Source of the DNA: Thermosporothrix hazakensis | Lineage (GTDB): Bacteria > Chloroflexota > Ktedonobacteria > Ktedonobacterales > Ktedonobacteraceae | DNA length: 34,744 bases | NCBI RefSeq assembly: GCF_003253565.1 | Contig: NZ_QKUF01000025.1 | Location: 1-34,744, forward strand | Direction of reading: 5' to 3' | Shown here: piece by piece, positions 1 to 6,441 of the stretch | Layout of the letters: each line of letters starts with the position of its first letter | Position numbering within the stretch: the first letter of the stretch is position 1 | Position numbers and translations under genes: made by a program | Notes under the pieces: model-generated | What the model was told of the DNA's origin: nothing | Databases searched by the model: none | The model's input: only the letters and a program-made list of their open reading frames with translations

Positions 1-78
1 AATATCTTGCACAAAGCGCTACAGGGTACCGTCGGGCAGACGGGAACCGACGAGGGTGTCTCGTCGAACGCTTCTGGA

Positions 79-127
79 CAGCCTGCCGCTACGCGGCGTC
101 GCACTGCGACGCCGCGCAAGCAGGCTG
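79..127. repeat. GC-rich nested hairpin (REP-like or terminator)
   Basis: An 11-bp perfect inverted repeat (92-102 with 106-116, 3-nt loop) is nested inside a second 8-bp inverted repeat (79-86 with 120-127). The whole forms a 49-nt, very stable stem with a small asymmetric bulge. It lies about 40 bp past the stop of the minus-strand gene at 167-1075. There is no long T run, so a REP-type palindrome or factor-assisted terminator fits as well as a classical terminator. Bases 1-78 show no gene. Confidence 0.6.
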
Positions 128-166
128 GATGAAGGAAGAATCCCCGCCCTTCTGGCCTGGGGAGTG

Positions 167-1075
167 TCAATTGTCCAGCTTCCAGAGTTTCGCGTTCGTG
201 AAGTCAATCGTCGTGGGCGAAGAGCCACACAGAATTGCGGTGCCGATCTGCCCGGAATGATCTTCTCGGCTGGTCTTATACACCTCTTTTTCGTTGACGT
301 AGAATGTCAGATTGGAGTCATCTGCCTTGACAGCCAGCTTGACCGGGAAGCTGACCGTTTCGGGTAGATTGCCCTCTTTCAAGCTCTTAAACTGCTCGCT
401 CTCATCAACTGCAAGATCTTTATGCTTGTATAGTCCGAAATGTTTGCCATCTTTGGTGATCAAGAACATAAGCGCGTCTTTGGTGATATGCTGCCAATCA
501 ACCAGAATACCGCCCATGCTATCTGGCGCCCCCTGCATGTCCTTCATCGTGATTTCATAGGTATAGTTTGTGAATACTTTATCACGGCTGCACATCAGAT
601 AATAGTCTTTTTCTGACTCTTTCATCTGATAGGAGCTATCCGCGAAGTTACAACCCTGGCCTGTATACCAGTTATCATCCGAAGAGTTCAGTGATTCGTC
701 AAAAGCAACATCTGCACTGAAAGGATAGTGACTTTTCGCCTGCTCTTTCTGGAACCCCTGAAACATGTTCCAGGCAAAGATACCGCCAACAATCAAGACA
801 ACAACGACTGCACTGATAATACAACCGAGCGGATTTGTTTTGCGACGTGGAGGCTGCTGCATATATGGCGGCTGCATCCCGGGTCCATAGTTCGGCTGCC
901 CGCCAGGGCCGTAATTGGGCTGCCCTCCAGGGCCATAGTTCGGTTGCCCTCCAGGGCCGTAATTGGGCTGTCCTTGTGGTGGTGGTGGTGGATACGCTCC
1001 TCTGCCCTGCGGAGCATACTGCGTCGGCTCCAATGGCTGATATGGTGGCTGATTATTATCATACGGATTTGACAT
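167..1075 (-). CDS. Proline-rich single-pass membrane protein with extracellular beta-sandwich-like domain
   Basis: 302 aa. The cytoplasmic N-terminus (about residues 1-75) is rich in Pro, Gln, Gly and Tyr and carries four exact GQPNYGPG repeats (residues 35-66). A basic stop-transfer patch (RRKTN) precedes one hydrophobic helix (about 83-103). The remaining ~190 residues resemble the concanavalin/LamG-like fold often labelled DUF1080: alternating strands, a few Cys, and phrases such as MGGILVDWQ and NLTFYVNEKEVYK. The start is set by GGGAGG five bases before ATG. It stands alone with no partner gene. It is probably surface-exposed; a carbohydrate- or ligand-binding role is inferred from fold resemblance only. 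The architecture parallels the protein at 27449-28126. Confidence 0.8.
   Translation of the reverse strand: MSNPYDNNQPPYQPLEPTQYAPQGRGAYPPPPPQGQPNYGPGGQPNYGPGGQPNYGPGGQPNYGPGMQPPYMQQPPRRKTNPLGCIISAVVVVLIVGGIFAWNMFQGFQKEQAKSHYPFSADVAFDESLNSSDDNWYTGQGCNFADSSYQMKESEKDYYLMCSRDKVFTNYTYEITMKDMQGAPDSMGGILVDWQHITKDALMFLITKDGKHFGLYKHKDLAVDESEQFKSLKEGNLPETVSFPVKLAVKADDSNLTFYVNEKEVYKTSREDHSGQIGTAILCGSSPTTIDFTNAKLWKLDN
878..973 (-). repeat. Four tandem 24-bp coding repeats (GQPNYGPG)
   Basis: Four consecutive 24-bp units encode GQPNYGPG in the N-terminal tail of the protein at 167-1075. The units differ at synonymous positions (alternating tac/tat-type and ccg/cca-type codons), so the peptide is conserved more tightly than the DNA. 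Copy number could change by slippage or recombination. Confidence 0.85.
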
Positions 1076-1700
1076 ACTGGCCTCCCCAATGTATTAAAAA
1101 TACAGAAAACTATTCCTGTAATGAGATCGCTTCTCTCTCATCTTTTCCAGAAGCGTCAGAGAAAAACGGAAGTGCGGCACCTTCTACCTCATACAGGCGC
1201 TCTTTTCCACGTGGCGCTGCGGCACTCTCGTCTACATCTGAAAACAGCATAACATGTACATAGATCAATGTCTGTGAACTATTCCGCAATCTCGACGGGC
1301 ATTCCGAATTTAGCGCGAATGGAGTTACTGCAAGGAAGCCCCAGAAACCAAATAGCATTATTCACGAACATCGATATGAAGCCTCATCCACCTGCTACAA
1401 CGGACAAGCCCGGGAAGAGTAACAGCACAACCGCTCATCAGCAACTGTATGACAGCTCGTGCCATCATCTACGCCTGCACGCTCGCCTCTCCTTCTGAAA
1501 CGGTTCTTTTCTCTTTTCAGGTTCAGCGCCGCCTGCCTCCTGCGAGTGTCACAACGCACTGTCCATTATACGCTATGCATCGGCGCACGTAAATCGGGAA
1601 ACGGTTAGCAGCTCTTTTCCCCGAAATAATCTTGTTTTTGCGTATTTTCTGACATTCATAGAAAAAACGGTACTGGGAGTGCCGACGGTAGATTTCAAGG
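1076..1700. other. Intergenic region without a supported gene
   Basis: About 625 bp between the start of the proline-rich protein and the end of the NTF2-like gene. Short open frames exist on both strands, but none has a ribosome-binding site, recognisable protein character or consistent codon use. It must contain the promoter for the minus-strand gene starting at 1075; I could not pick one convincingly. Confidence 0.5.
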
Positions 1701-1707
1701 AAAAGAG

Positions 1708-1729
1708 GATCCGGCCAGCCGACCGGATC
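1708..1729 (-). terminator. Hairpin terminator after NTF2-like gene
   Basis: A 7-bp perfect stem (1708-1714 with 1723-1729, 8-nt loop) lies 10 bp past the stop of the gene at 1740-2111. On the minus strand it is followed by a T-rich stretch (CTCTTTTCCTT), as expected for an intrinsic terminator. Confidence 0.55.
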
Positions 1730-1739
1730 GCCAGGCCGC

Positions 1740-2111
1740 TTAGCCGTCCCACTCATGCCGGGGGGCCACCGTTGCATACTCGCGCATGGAGATGATAGCG
1801 CCATCCCTGAACCTGGCCAGAGAGGCCCCTTCAAGAGCCGCTACCTTGCCTTCATGGGTACACTCGAAAATCCACTCAAAAAAGCAGGAATCATCGGCCT
1901 CATGCAGGTCCAGAATTTTCCAGCTATTGACTATATTTCCTTCGTGAAACCACGAATCAACCCAGCGTGCGACCATATCCTTTCCTCTAAAAGTAGAGCC
2001 ATGTGCCTCTATAATGACACAGGCAGGATCAAGACAGGAAAGAATCTTTTCTCGATTCCCCTCCTGCCAGCCAGCTACATATGTTGAAATTGTCTGCTGC
2101 ATATGTGACAT
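1740..2111 (-). CDS. SnoaL/NTF2-like family protein
   Basis: 123 aa, typical of single-domain NTF2-like (SnoaL, cystatin-cone fold) proteins. The N-terminal helix region TISTYVAGWQEGNREKIL is followed by a strand (DPACVIIEAHG), the phrase FRGKDMVARWVDSWF, and a C-terminal sheet (CFFEWIFECTHEGK, GASLARFRDGAIISMREY). This arrangement is characteristic of the fold. Members bind small hydrophobic ligands or act as isomerases or hydrolases; the sequence does not reveal a substrate. GGAG lies six bases before the ATG. It is transcribed alone and ends in a hairpin. Confidence 0.82.
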   Translation of the reverse strand: MSHMQQTISTYVAGWQEGNREKILSCLDPACVIIEAHGSTFRGKDMVARWVDSWFHEGNIVNSWKILDLHEADDSCFFEWIFECTHEGKVAALEGASLARFRDGAIISMREYATVAPRHEWDG

Positions 2112-2233
2112 ACTCTTCTCCTCTCAAAATAGTTCATATCCAGCCGTTGTAGCATTCCTCCTTCTATTGTACCGTATATCGAAAGTTTTGTCTGCATACA
2201 AGAGACACACTTCAAAGGCCCGTTTTCTACCGC

Positions 2234-2263
2234 TTGACAGAGTCAGCCCTTTGGGGCTATAGT
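2234..2263 (+). promoter_or_regulatory. Sigma-70-type promoter for the oxidoreductase gene
   Basis: TTGACA (2234-2239) is separated by 18 bp from TATAGT (2258-2263), predicting transcription start near 2270, about 120 bp before the oxidoreductase ATG at 2390. The palindrome at 2277-2293 lies directly downstream of this start. Confidence 0.55.
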
Positions 2264-2276
2264 AAGAGGTGTATTC

Positions 2277-2293
2277 GTAACCATATTGGTTAC
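2277..2293. promoter_or_regulatory. Operator-like palindrome GTAACC-N5-GGTTAC
   Basis: Perfect 6-bp arms around a 5-bp centre, just after the predicted start site of the promoter at 2234-2263. An extra half-site GTAACC sits at 2352-2357. The placement fits a roadblock repressor site. The cognate regulator is not encoded next to it. Confidence 0.5.
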
Positions 2294-2389
2294 AGATAAG
2301 GGTGCATTGCTACAATGAAAGAAAGCAGCGCCTTTCTTTTTCGGCCTATTTGTAACCAGAGCAGTTTCAATTTCGGAGGGAAAGACACA

Positions 2390-3025
2390 ATGAAGATAGC
2401 ATTGATTGGTGGAACCGGTCGCATCGGTCAGCGGATCGCCCTTGAAGCGCTCAAGCGGGGTCACGAGGTGACCTCGATTGAACGCAACCCGGAGCGCTCA
2501 ACGATCAATGATCCGCATTTCAAGGCAGTGCAGGGAGATGCTCGCGACGCCGCTCAGATAGCGAACCTGATCGCGGGTAACGACCTGCTGATCAGCGCGT
2601 TCGGCACCGCAGGCAACCAGCCAGATAGCGTGTTAGCAGATGTCGCCCGGGCGCTGATTCAGGCAGTCAAGCAGACAGGGGTCAAGCGCCTGATCGTCGT
2701 TGGTGGGGCCGGTAGCCTTGAGGTGGCTCCTGGCGTGCAACTGATGGACACGCCCGAGTTCCCCGAGGCCTGGAAATCCAATGCGCGCGGACAGGCCGAG
2801 GCGCTGAAGGTCTATCGAGCCTCTGATGTCAACTGGACCTATGCCAGCCCCGCCGGGCTTATCGAGCCGGGTGAGCGCACCGGCACGTATCGTCTGGGAA
2901 CCGATCAACTGGTGACCGATGAGAAGGGCGAGAGCCGCATTTCAATGGAAGATTTCGCGGTCGCCATCCTCGACGAGGTTGAGAAGCCACAATTCGAGCG
3001 CCGTCGCTTTACTGCTGCTTATTAA
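2390..3025 (+). CDS. NAD(P)-binding NmrA/YwnB-like oxidoreductase (atypical SDR)
   Basis: 211 aa. The N-terminal Rossmann motif IALIGGTGRIGQRIALEAL (residues 3-21) binds NAD(P); the acidic/basic stretch after strand 2 (SIERNPERS) suggests an NADP preference. The strand-4 region LIVVGGAGSLEVAPG and late phrase YASPAGLIEPGERTG are typical of the NAD(P)H-binding YwnB/YhfK-like group of small atypical SDRs. The canonical YxxxK catalytic pair is not evident, as usual for this group. The start at 2390 is chosen because GGAGGG lies nine bases upstream; the upstream extension to 2315 has no such site. A stress-response or quinone-related role is possible; the substrate is unknown. Confidence 0.85.
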   Translation: MKIALIGGTGRIGQRIALEALKRGHEVTSIERNPERSTINDPHFKAVQGDARDAAQIANLIAGNDLLISAFGTAGNQPDSVLADVARALIQAVKQTGVKRLIVVGGAGSLEVAPGVQLMDTPEFPEAWKSNARGQAEALKVYRASDVNWTYASPAGLIEPGERTGTYRLGTDQLVTDEKGESRISMEDFAVAILDEVEKPQFERRRFTAAY

Positions 3026-3034
3026 GCATGCAAC

Positions 3035-3063
3035 GCAACTCAGGCCGCTCTGGCTTGAGTTGC
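3035..3063 (+). terminator. Hairpin after oxidoreductase gene
   Basis: 12-bp stem with one G-T wobble (3035-3046 with 3052-3063, 5-nt loop) beginning 9 bp past the stop at 3025. It is followed by C-rich rather than T-rich sequence, so termination may be partial and allow read-through into the membrane-protein gene at 3140. Confidence 0.5.
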
Positions 3064-3139
3064 CCCCCGCATGATGTTGCTTCTTCGCGGCTCAAGCGTT
3101 TCTGTAATGACGGGCCAATTTGCCAGAAAGGAGTTCACC

Positions 3140-3646
3140 ATGCAGCCACGAAAAACCGGAGGAACCCGGAAGGCACTTCTTCTCTATGGAAGCATTACAG
3201 GAACGCTACTGCTGTTGCTTTATATTCTTCTACGCATTTTCGCGCTATTCTTCAGCAATCAGTGTATTCTGATTCTCAGTCGTATTTTCTATTTCCCGCT
3301 CGATTATAGCTACTTTGTGATTGGATTGACTCTCAGTATCCTCAGTGCACTGCTCGCTGGCCTGCTCTATTACTTGATGGGCAGGAAAGCGACAGGGCGA
3401 ACCTCCAGTATCAGTCGAAGCATGCGTACAGCGTTGTGGAGTATCTGCCTGTTTCTGGCACTCAGCCTGGGGATTGATTTCCTCTTCCTCTTCGGGTCAC
3501 CACAGATGCTATTCGGAGGCGTGAGCGTGCTCGATATCATGCTACACGCGCTGATCCGGCTCCTGCTCTGCGTTGGCTTCGGACTCCTGATGACCTATGT
3601 GGGAGGTCGACAAATCGAACGGAGCTTGCGCCTGCCCACCCTCTAG
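3140..3646 (+). CDS. Four-TM membrane protein of unknown function
   Basis: 168 aa. Hydrophobic segments at about residues 12-34, 50-75, 94-115 and 131-153, with basic residues at the N-terminus (QPRKTGGTRK) and a basic loop (GRKATGRTSSISRSMR) between helices 2 and 3. That pattern suggests a cytoplasmic N-terminus. The start at 3140 is preceded by AAAGGAG with good spacing; a longer in-frame extension to 3071 lacks one. No family was recognised. It follows the oxidoreductase by 114 bp on the same strand and could be read from the same promoter if the intervening hairpin is leaky. Confidence 0.75.
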   Translation: MQPRKTGGTRKALLLYGSITGTLLLLLYILLRIFALFFSNQCILILSRIFYFPLDYSYFVIGLTLSILSALLAGLLYYLMGRKATGRTSSISRSMRTALWSICLFLALSLGIDFLFLFGSPQMLFGGVSVLDIMLHALIRLLLCVGFGLLMTYVGGRQIERSLRLPTL

Positions 3647-3678
3647 CATGCGCTCAACGCAGAGCTACAGAAATAGAG

Positions 3679-3704
3679 AAACCCCGGGAATCTGCCCGGG
3701 GTTT
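3679..3704. terminator. Bidirectional terminator between convergent genes
   Basis: Perfect 10-bp inverted repeat (3679-3688 with 3695-3704, 6-nt loop). Its arms begin with AAA and end with TTT on each strand, and it lies between the convergent ends at 3646 and 3719. It can serve both strands. Confidence 0.85.
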
Positions 3705-3718
3705 GCAGATTGCACTTT

Positions 3719-4672
3719 TTAGGGATGTTCGGCAATAAACTGTTCAATCTGCCGGATCTCACTCTCGCTCAGGCTGAAGTCGAGCGCGGGAGCCAGCTCT
3801 TCAATCTGGTAGGGCTGGCGAGCACCGGCAATCGCGGCGGTCACCGCTGGATTGTGCAGCGTCCAGGCAAGCGCCACCACACCAGCCGAAACCTGATGAG
3901 CCTTGCCGATCTCACCAAGCAGCGAGGCCAGTTGCAGATTACGAGACAGGCGCGGCTCCTGGAACTGTTCGGCATGCTTGCGCCAATCGTCCTCGGGCAT
4001 CTGTGCGACGCGTTCGGGCGTCATGCGGCCTGTCAGGAGACCGGAGGCCATCGGAGAATAGACAATCACCCCGATATCATGCTGCTGGCAGTACGGCAGG
4101 ATCTCTTGCTCGATTGAGCGATTAAGCAGCGAATAAGGCGGCTGAAGCGTCTCTACAGGCGCGATCTTCTCGGCGCGGCGCAACTGCTCCACGTTAAAGT
4201 TCGAGACGCCGATATGGCGCACCTTGCCCTCTTTCTTCAGCTCGGCGAGTGTGCTCCATCCCTCCTCAATATCGGGATCGGGATTCGGCCAGTGGATCTG
4301 ATAGAGGTCGATCACATCGATGTCGAGACGGCGCAAACTCTCCTCAACCTCACGGCGGATCGAATCGGCCTTCAGGCTGTTGCCAATGTTGCGCTGCTCA
4401 TCCCAGACAAGCGAGCATTTGGTGAAGATATAGGGGCGCTGGCGTCCCTTGATTGCCTGTCCGACCACGCGTTCGGAGCGACCAAGCCCGTAGACGGCTG
4501 CGGTATCGATCCAGTTGATTCCCAGATCGAGTGCACGCTGAATCGTCTCAATTGACGCCTTGTCATCCTGCGGTCCCCAACCAGAGGACCAGTTACCACC
4601 GCCGATCGCCCAGGCTCCCAGGCCGATTGGCGTAATCTGCATCTCTGTACGACCAAAACGACGAGTTTGCAT
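3719..4672 (-). CDS. Aldo/keto reductase
   Basis: 317 aa, the usual length for the family. It reduces aldehydes or ketones with NADPH in a TIM barrel. The catalytic tetrad is visible: D56 and Y61 in NWIDTAAVYGLGRSE, K85 in YIFTKCSL, H127 in DLYQIHWPNPD. The late phrase GVIVYSPMASGLLTGRM and C-terminal TAAIAGARQPYQIEE are typical of the AKR11/YajO-like class with its cofactor-binding motif. The start at 4672 is set by GGAGGT five bases upstream; a longer frame to 4714 has no ribosome-binding site. Physiological substrate unknown. It is convergent with the membrane-protein gene and shares its terminator. Confidence 0.93.
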   Translation of the reverse strand: MQTRRFGRTEMQITPIGLGAWAIGGGNWSSGWGPQDDKASIETIQRALDLGINWIDTAAVYGLGRSERVVGQAIKGRQRPYIFTKCSLVWDEQRNIGNSLKADSIRREVEESLRRLDIDVIDLYQIHWPNPDPDIEEGWSTLAELKKEGKVRHIGVSNFNVEQLRRAEKIAPVETLQPPYSLLNRSIEQEILPYCQQHDIGVIVYSPMASGLLTGRMTPERVAQMPEDDWRKHAEQFQEPRLSRNLQLASLLGEIGKAHQVSAGVVALAWTLHNPAVTAAIAGARQPYQIEELAPALDFSLSESEIRQIEQFIAEHP

Positions 4673-4905
4673 ATCACCTCCAATGACAATCATCATTGTA
4701 TGTGTGTTCCACACACCTTACACTCTAACGTCATCAAAAGCTGCATGTCAAGACCATCTAGAGCAAGCACCCAATCCTTTATACGAGGAAGCAGATAAAA
4801 ACGATACCGCTCAACGAATTTTTGCGCCAACCCGAAAATTGGGCGTTTTGGATGTCCCCTTTTCGCCAGAGCATCGTATCTAATAACAAGAGAAAAGCGA
4901 ATACA

Positions 4906-4935
4906 TTGACGGCTGAGGCATGCGTATGGTATGCT
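4906..4935 (+). promoter_or_regulatory. Promoter for leader ORF and cysteine hydrolase
   Basis: TTGACG (4906-4911), 18-bp spacer, TATGCT (4930-4935). Predicted start near 4942, giving a leader of about 115 nt before the hydrolase TTG start and about 40 nt before the strong ribosome-binding site of the small ORF at 4983. The rest of 4673-4905 shows nothing else I can name. Confidence 0.5.
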
Positions 4936-4982
4936 CCGGAAAATCTCTGTCCCGCACAGATCGGGTAGAAAGGAGGTGCCCC

Positions 4983-5159
4983 ATGCAAGCTCGTTTTTCT
5001 TCTCTGTTTGTTTTCTCTGCACGTCGACTTGAAAACATGAAAGATAGGAGTACCTCCGTTGAGCGAAACCGCATTATTGATTCTCGATGTCCAGATTGGC
5101 GTGGTCGCCGATGTTGCCCAGACCGAGACGCTGTTTGCAACGATAAACCGCTTGCGTGA
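4983..5159 (+). CDS. Possible leader ORF overlapping the hydrolase start
   Basis: 58-codon frame with a near-ideal ribosome-binding site (AGGAGG, 6-nt spacing to ATG), stronger than that of the hydrolase it overlaps in another frame. The N-terminus (MQARFSSLFVFSARRL) is hydrophobic and basic; past codon 25 the reading overlaps hydrolase codons and looks like shadow sequence. GGAGGT of this site (4972-4977) is complementary to ACCTCC (5052-5057) just before the hydrolase start, so pairing could link translation of the two. It may be a regulatory leader rather than a functional protein; it could also be chance. Confidence 0.3.
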   Translation: MQARFSSLFVFSARRLENMKDRSTSVERNRIIDSRCPDWRGRRCCPDRDAVCNDKPLA

Positions 5160-5598
5160 AAAGGCGCGGGCCCAGAACGCACCCGTCATCTATGTGCAGG
5201 ATATCGATGTAGAGGGCCCTGATTTCGCCATTCATCCCGCTGTTGCTCCCACGGCAGACGATATCATCATTCGCAAAGCCGGCAATGACGCTTTCTTCGA
5301 GACACCCCTTCAGGAGACGATGGAACGGCTTGGAATCAAGCATCTTGTGATCACCGGCTGTAAAACTGATCGGTGTATTGATTCCACCTGCCGCATAATC
5401 GGCAATCTGGGGTATGATGCAACGCTGGTGAAAGAGGGCCATTCGACCTCTGATAATGACGTGCTGCGAGCTGATCAGATCATCGCCCATCACAACCATG
5501 TCCTGAACGGCTTTGGCGTACGCACGCATGGCACACTCGTCAGGAGCGTCGAAGAGATTGAGTTCCTCGATCCCTGGCCGGGGCATCATCAGAGATAG
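5059..5598 (+). CDS. Isochorismatase-like cysteine hydrolase
   Basis: 179 aa single-domain member of the isochorismatase/nicotinamidase superfamily. The catalytic triad can be read directly: D10 in LLILDVQIG, K73 in IIIRKAGNDAF, C106 in TGCKTDRCIDSTCR. The family hydrolyses amides or enol ethers (nicotinamide, isochorismate, N-carbamoyl compounds, ureidoacrylate); the sequence does not decide which. The start is TTG at 5059 with AGGAG eight bases upstream. No siderophore, NAD or pyrimidine genes are adjacent, so the substrate cannot be inferred from context. A long hairpin follows the stop. Confidence 0.9.
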   Translation: MSETALLILDVQIGVVADVAQTETLFATINRLREKARAQNAPVIYVQDIDVEGPDFAIHPAVAPTADDIIIRKAGNDAFFETPLQETMERLGIKHLVITGCKTDRCIDSTCRIIGNLGYDATLVKEGHSTSDNDVLRADQIIAHHNHVLNGFGVRTHGTLVRSVEEIEFLDPWPGHHQR

Positions 5599-5637
5599 CG
5601 AGCGCTCTGTAAGGGCGTTCGTCTCTTTTCCCGACAT

Positions 5638-5674
5638 GCGAAGGAAGTCTCAGGAACGTTGACACTTCCTTCGC
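5638..5674 (+). terminator. 11-bp hairpin after cysteine hydrolase
   Basis: Perfect 11-bp arms (5638-5648 with 5664-5674, 15-nt loop) about 40 bp after the hydrolase stop. It lacks a T tract, and its right half overlaps the promoter at 5659-5688, so it could also act on that promoter. Confidence 0.5.
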
Positions 5675-5688
5675 GGGTCACATATAGT
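5659..5688 (+). promoter_or_regulatory. Promoter for small membrane protein
   Basis: TTGACA (5659-5664), 18-bp spacer, TATAGT (5683-5688), placing the transcription start near 5695 and leaving a leader of about 30 nt that contains the GAGGAG site of the gene at 5726. Confidence 0.55.
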
Positions 5689-5725
5689 GGAGGCAAAACT
5701 GCTACTATGTATGAGGAGAGAATCA

Positions 5726-5899
5726 ATGCTTGTCCATCTTATGCTGAAAGTGGTAGCCACTGCTCTTCTTCTTCTTACAGCACTCCTTTTCTGCTTTTTC
5801 GGGATCTTCAAAGTCAGGGGAGGAGAACCACGCCTCTATTTGCTCTCGGCAGCAGCAGGCGAGGTCGCTATGGTCATTCTCTTTCTGATGACCAAATGA
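5726..5899 (+). CDS. Small two-helix membrane protein (57 aa)
   Basis: 57 aa with hydrophobic segments at about residues 7-25 and 36-55, joined by a short basic loop (KVRGGEPR), suggesting a helical hairpin with the loop in the cytoplasm. ATG at 5726 is preceded by GAGGAG at good spacing and by its own promoter. A frame extended upstream to 5687 would start inside the promoter leader and has no ribosome-binding site. No family recognised. Confidence 0.6.
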   Translation: MLVHLMLKVVATALLLLTALLFCFFGIFKVRGGEPRLYLLSAAAGEVAMVILFLMTK

Positions 5900-6441
5900 C
5901 AGCCTTTTTCTTTGGGCTTTTCGCTCTGGACTCACCTGGATATTTTCGGAGTGCGCTCTACGCGCAATGGGTTGCACTCCACCCCCCTGGCATGCCAAAA
6001 AAACCCTGCTGAAACTCTCTCATCCGTCGATACAGTACACACAGGGGAACCCTCACAGGCAAGCCGCTATTGTGCACCCGACATCGGAATAAACGAACTA
6101 CGCTTCAATCAGCAAAAAACCATCTTACCTGCTATTCTCTTCAAGTATTTCGGTTTCTACCGAAATAGAAATCACTTGAACAGGCTGATGATTCTGTTTA
6201 CAGTACTTTTGTTTTATGTTACATTTTCCATACTTAACAAAAACCCTCCACTGTTTTATAATAGCAGAGGTCAAACGATGGACGAAGGAGGTTGGGCACA
6301 ACATCTATTGCTAGAATGTTCTATTTCTCTCTTCGTTTTTGCAGGAAGAAAAGCATTGTCCAAAGGGTGACAAAGATGTTATAGTATGGAGGGGAAGCCA
6401 TCCGCATTCCCCCCATTAAGAATGAAGCGAAGCGGTATAAA
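5900..6441. other. Intergenic region upstream of kinase operon, with hairpin and promoters
   Basis: About 540 bp, AT-rich toward the right. It holds an inverted repeat (6146-6154 with 6159-6167, loop TTCT) flanked by a second pair of arms, TTCAAG 6140-6145 and CTTGAA 6175-6180. This could terminate upstream transcription or act as an operator. The promoter candidates are listed separately. No gene is supported. Confidence 0.5.
6234..6262 (+). promoter_or_regulatory. Strong promoter for signalling operon
   Basis: TTAACA (6234-6239), 17-bp spacer, perfect TATAAT (6257-6262). Predicted start near 6269, a leader of about 170 nt before the kinase ATG at 6442. A second, weaker candidate (TTGTCC 6356-6361, 18 bp, TATAGT 6380-6385) lies closer to the gene. 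Confidence 0.6.
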
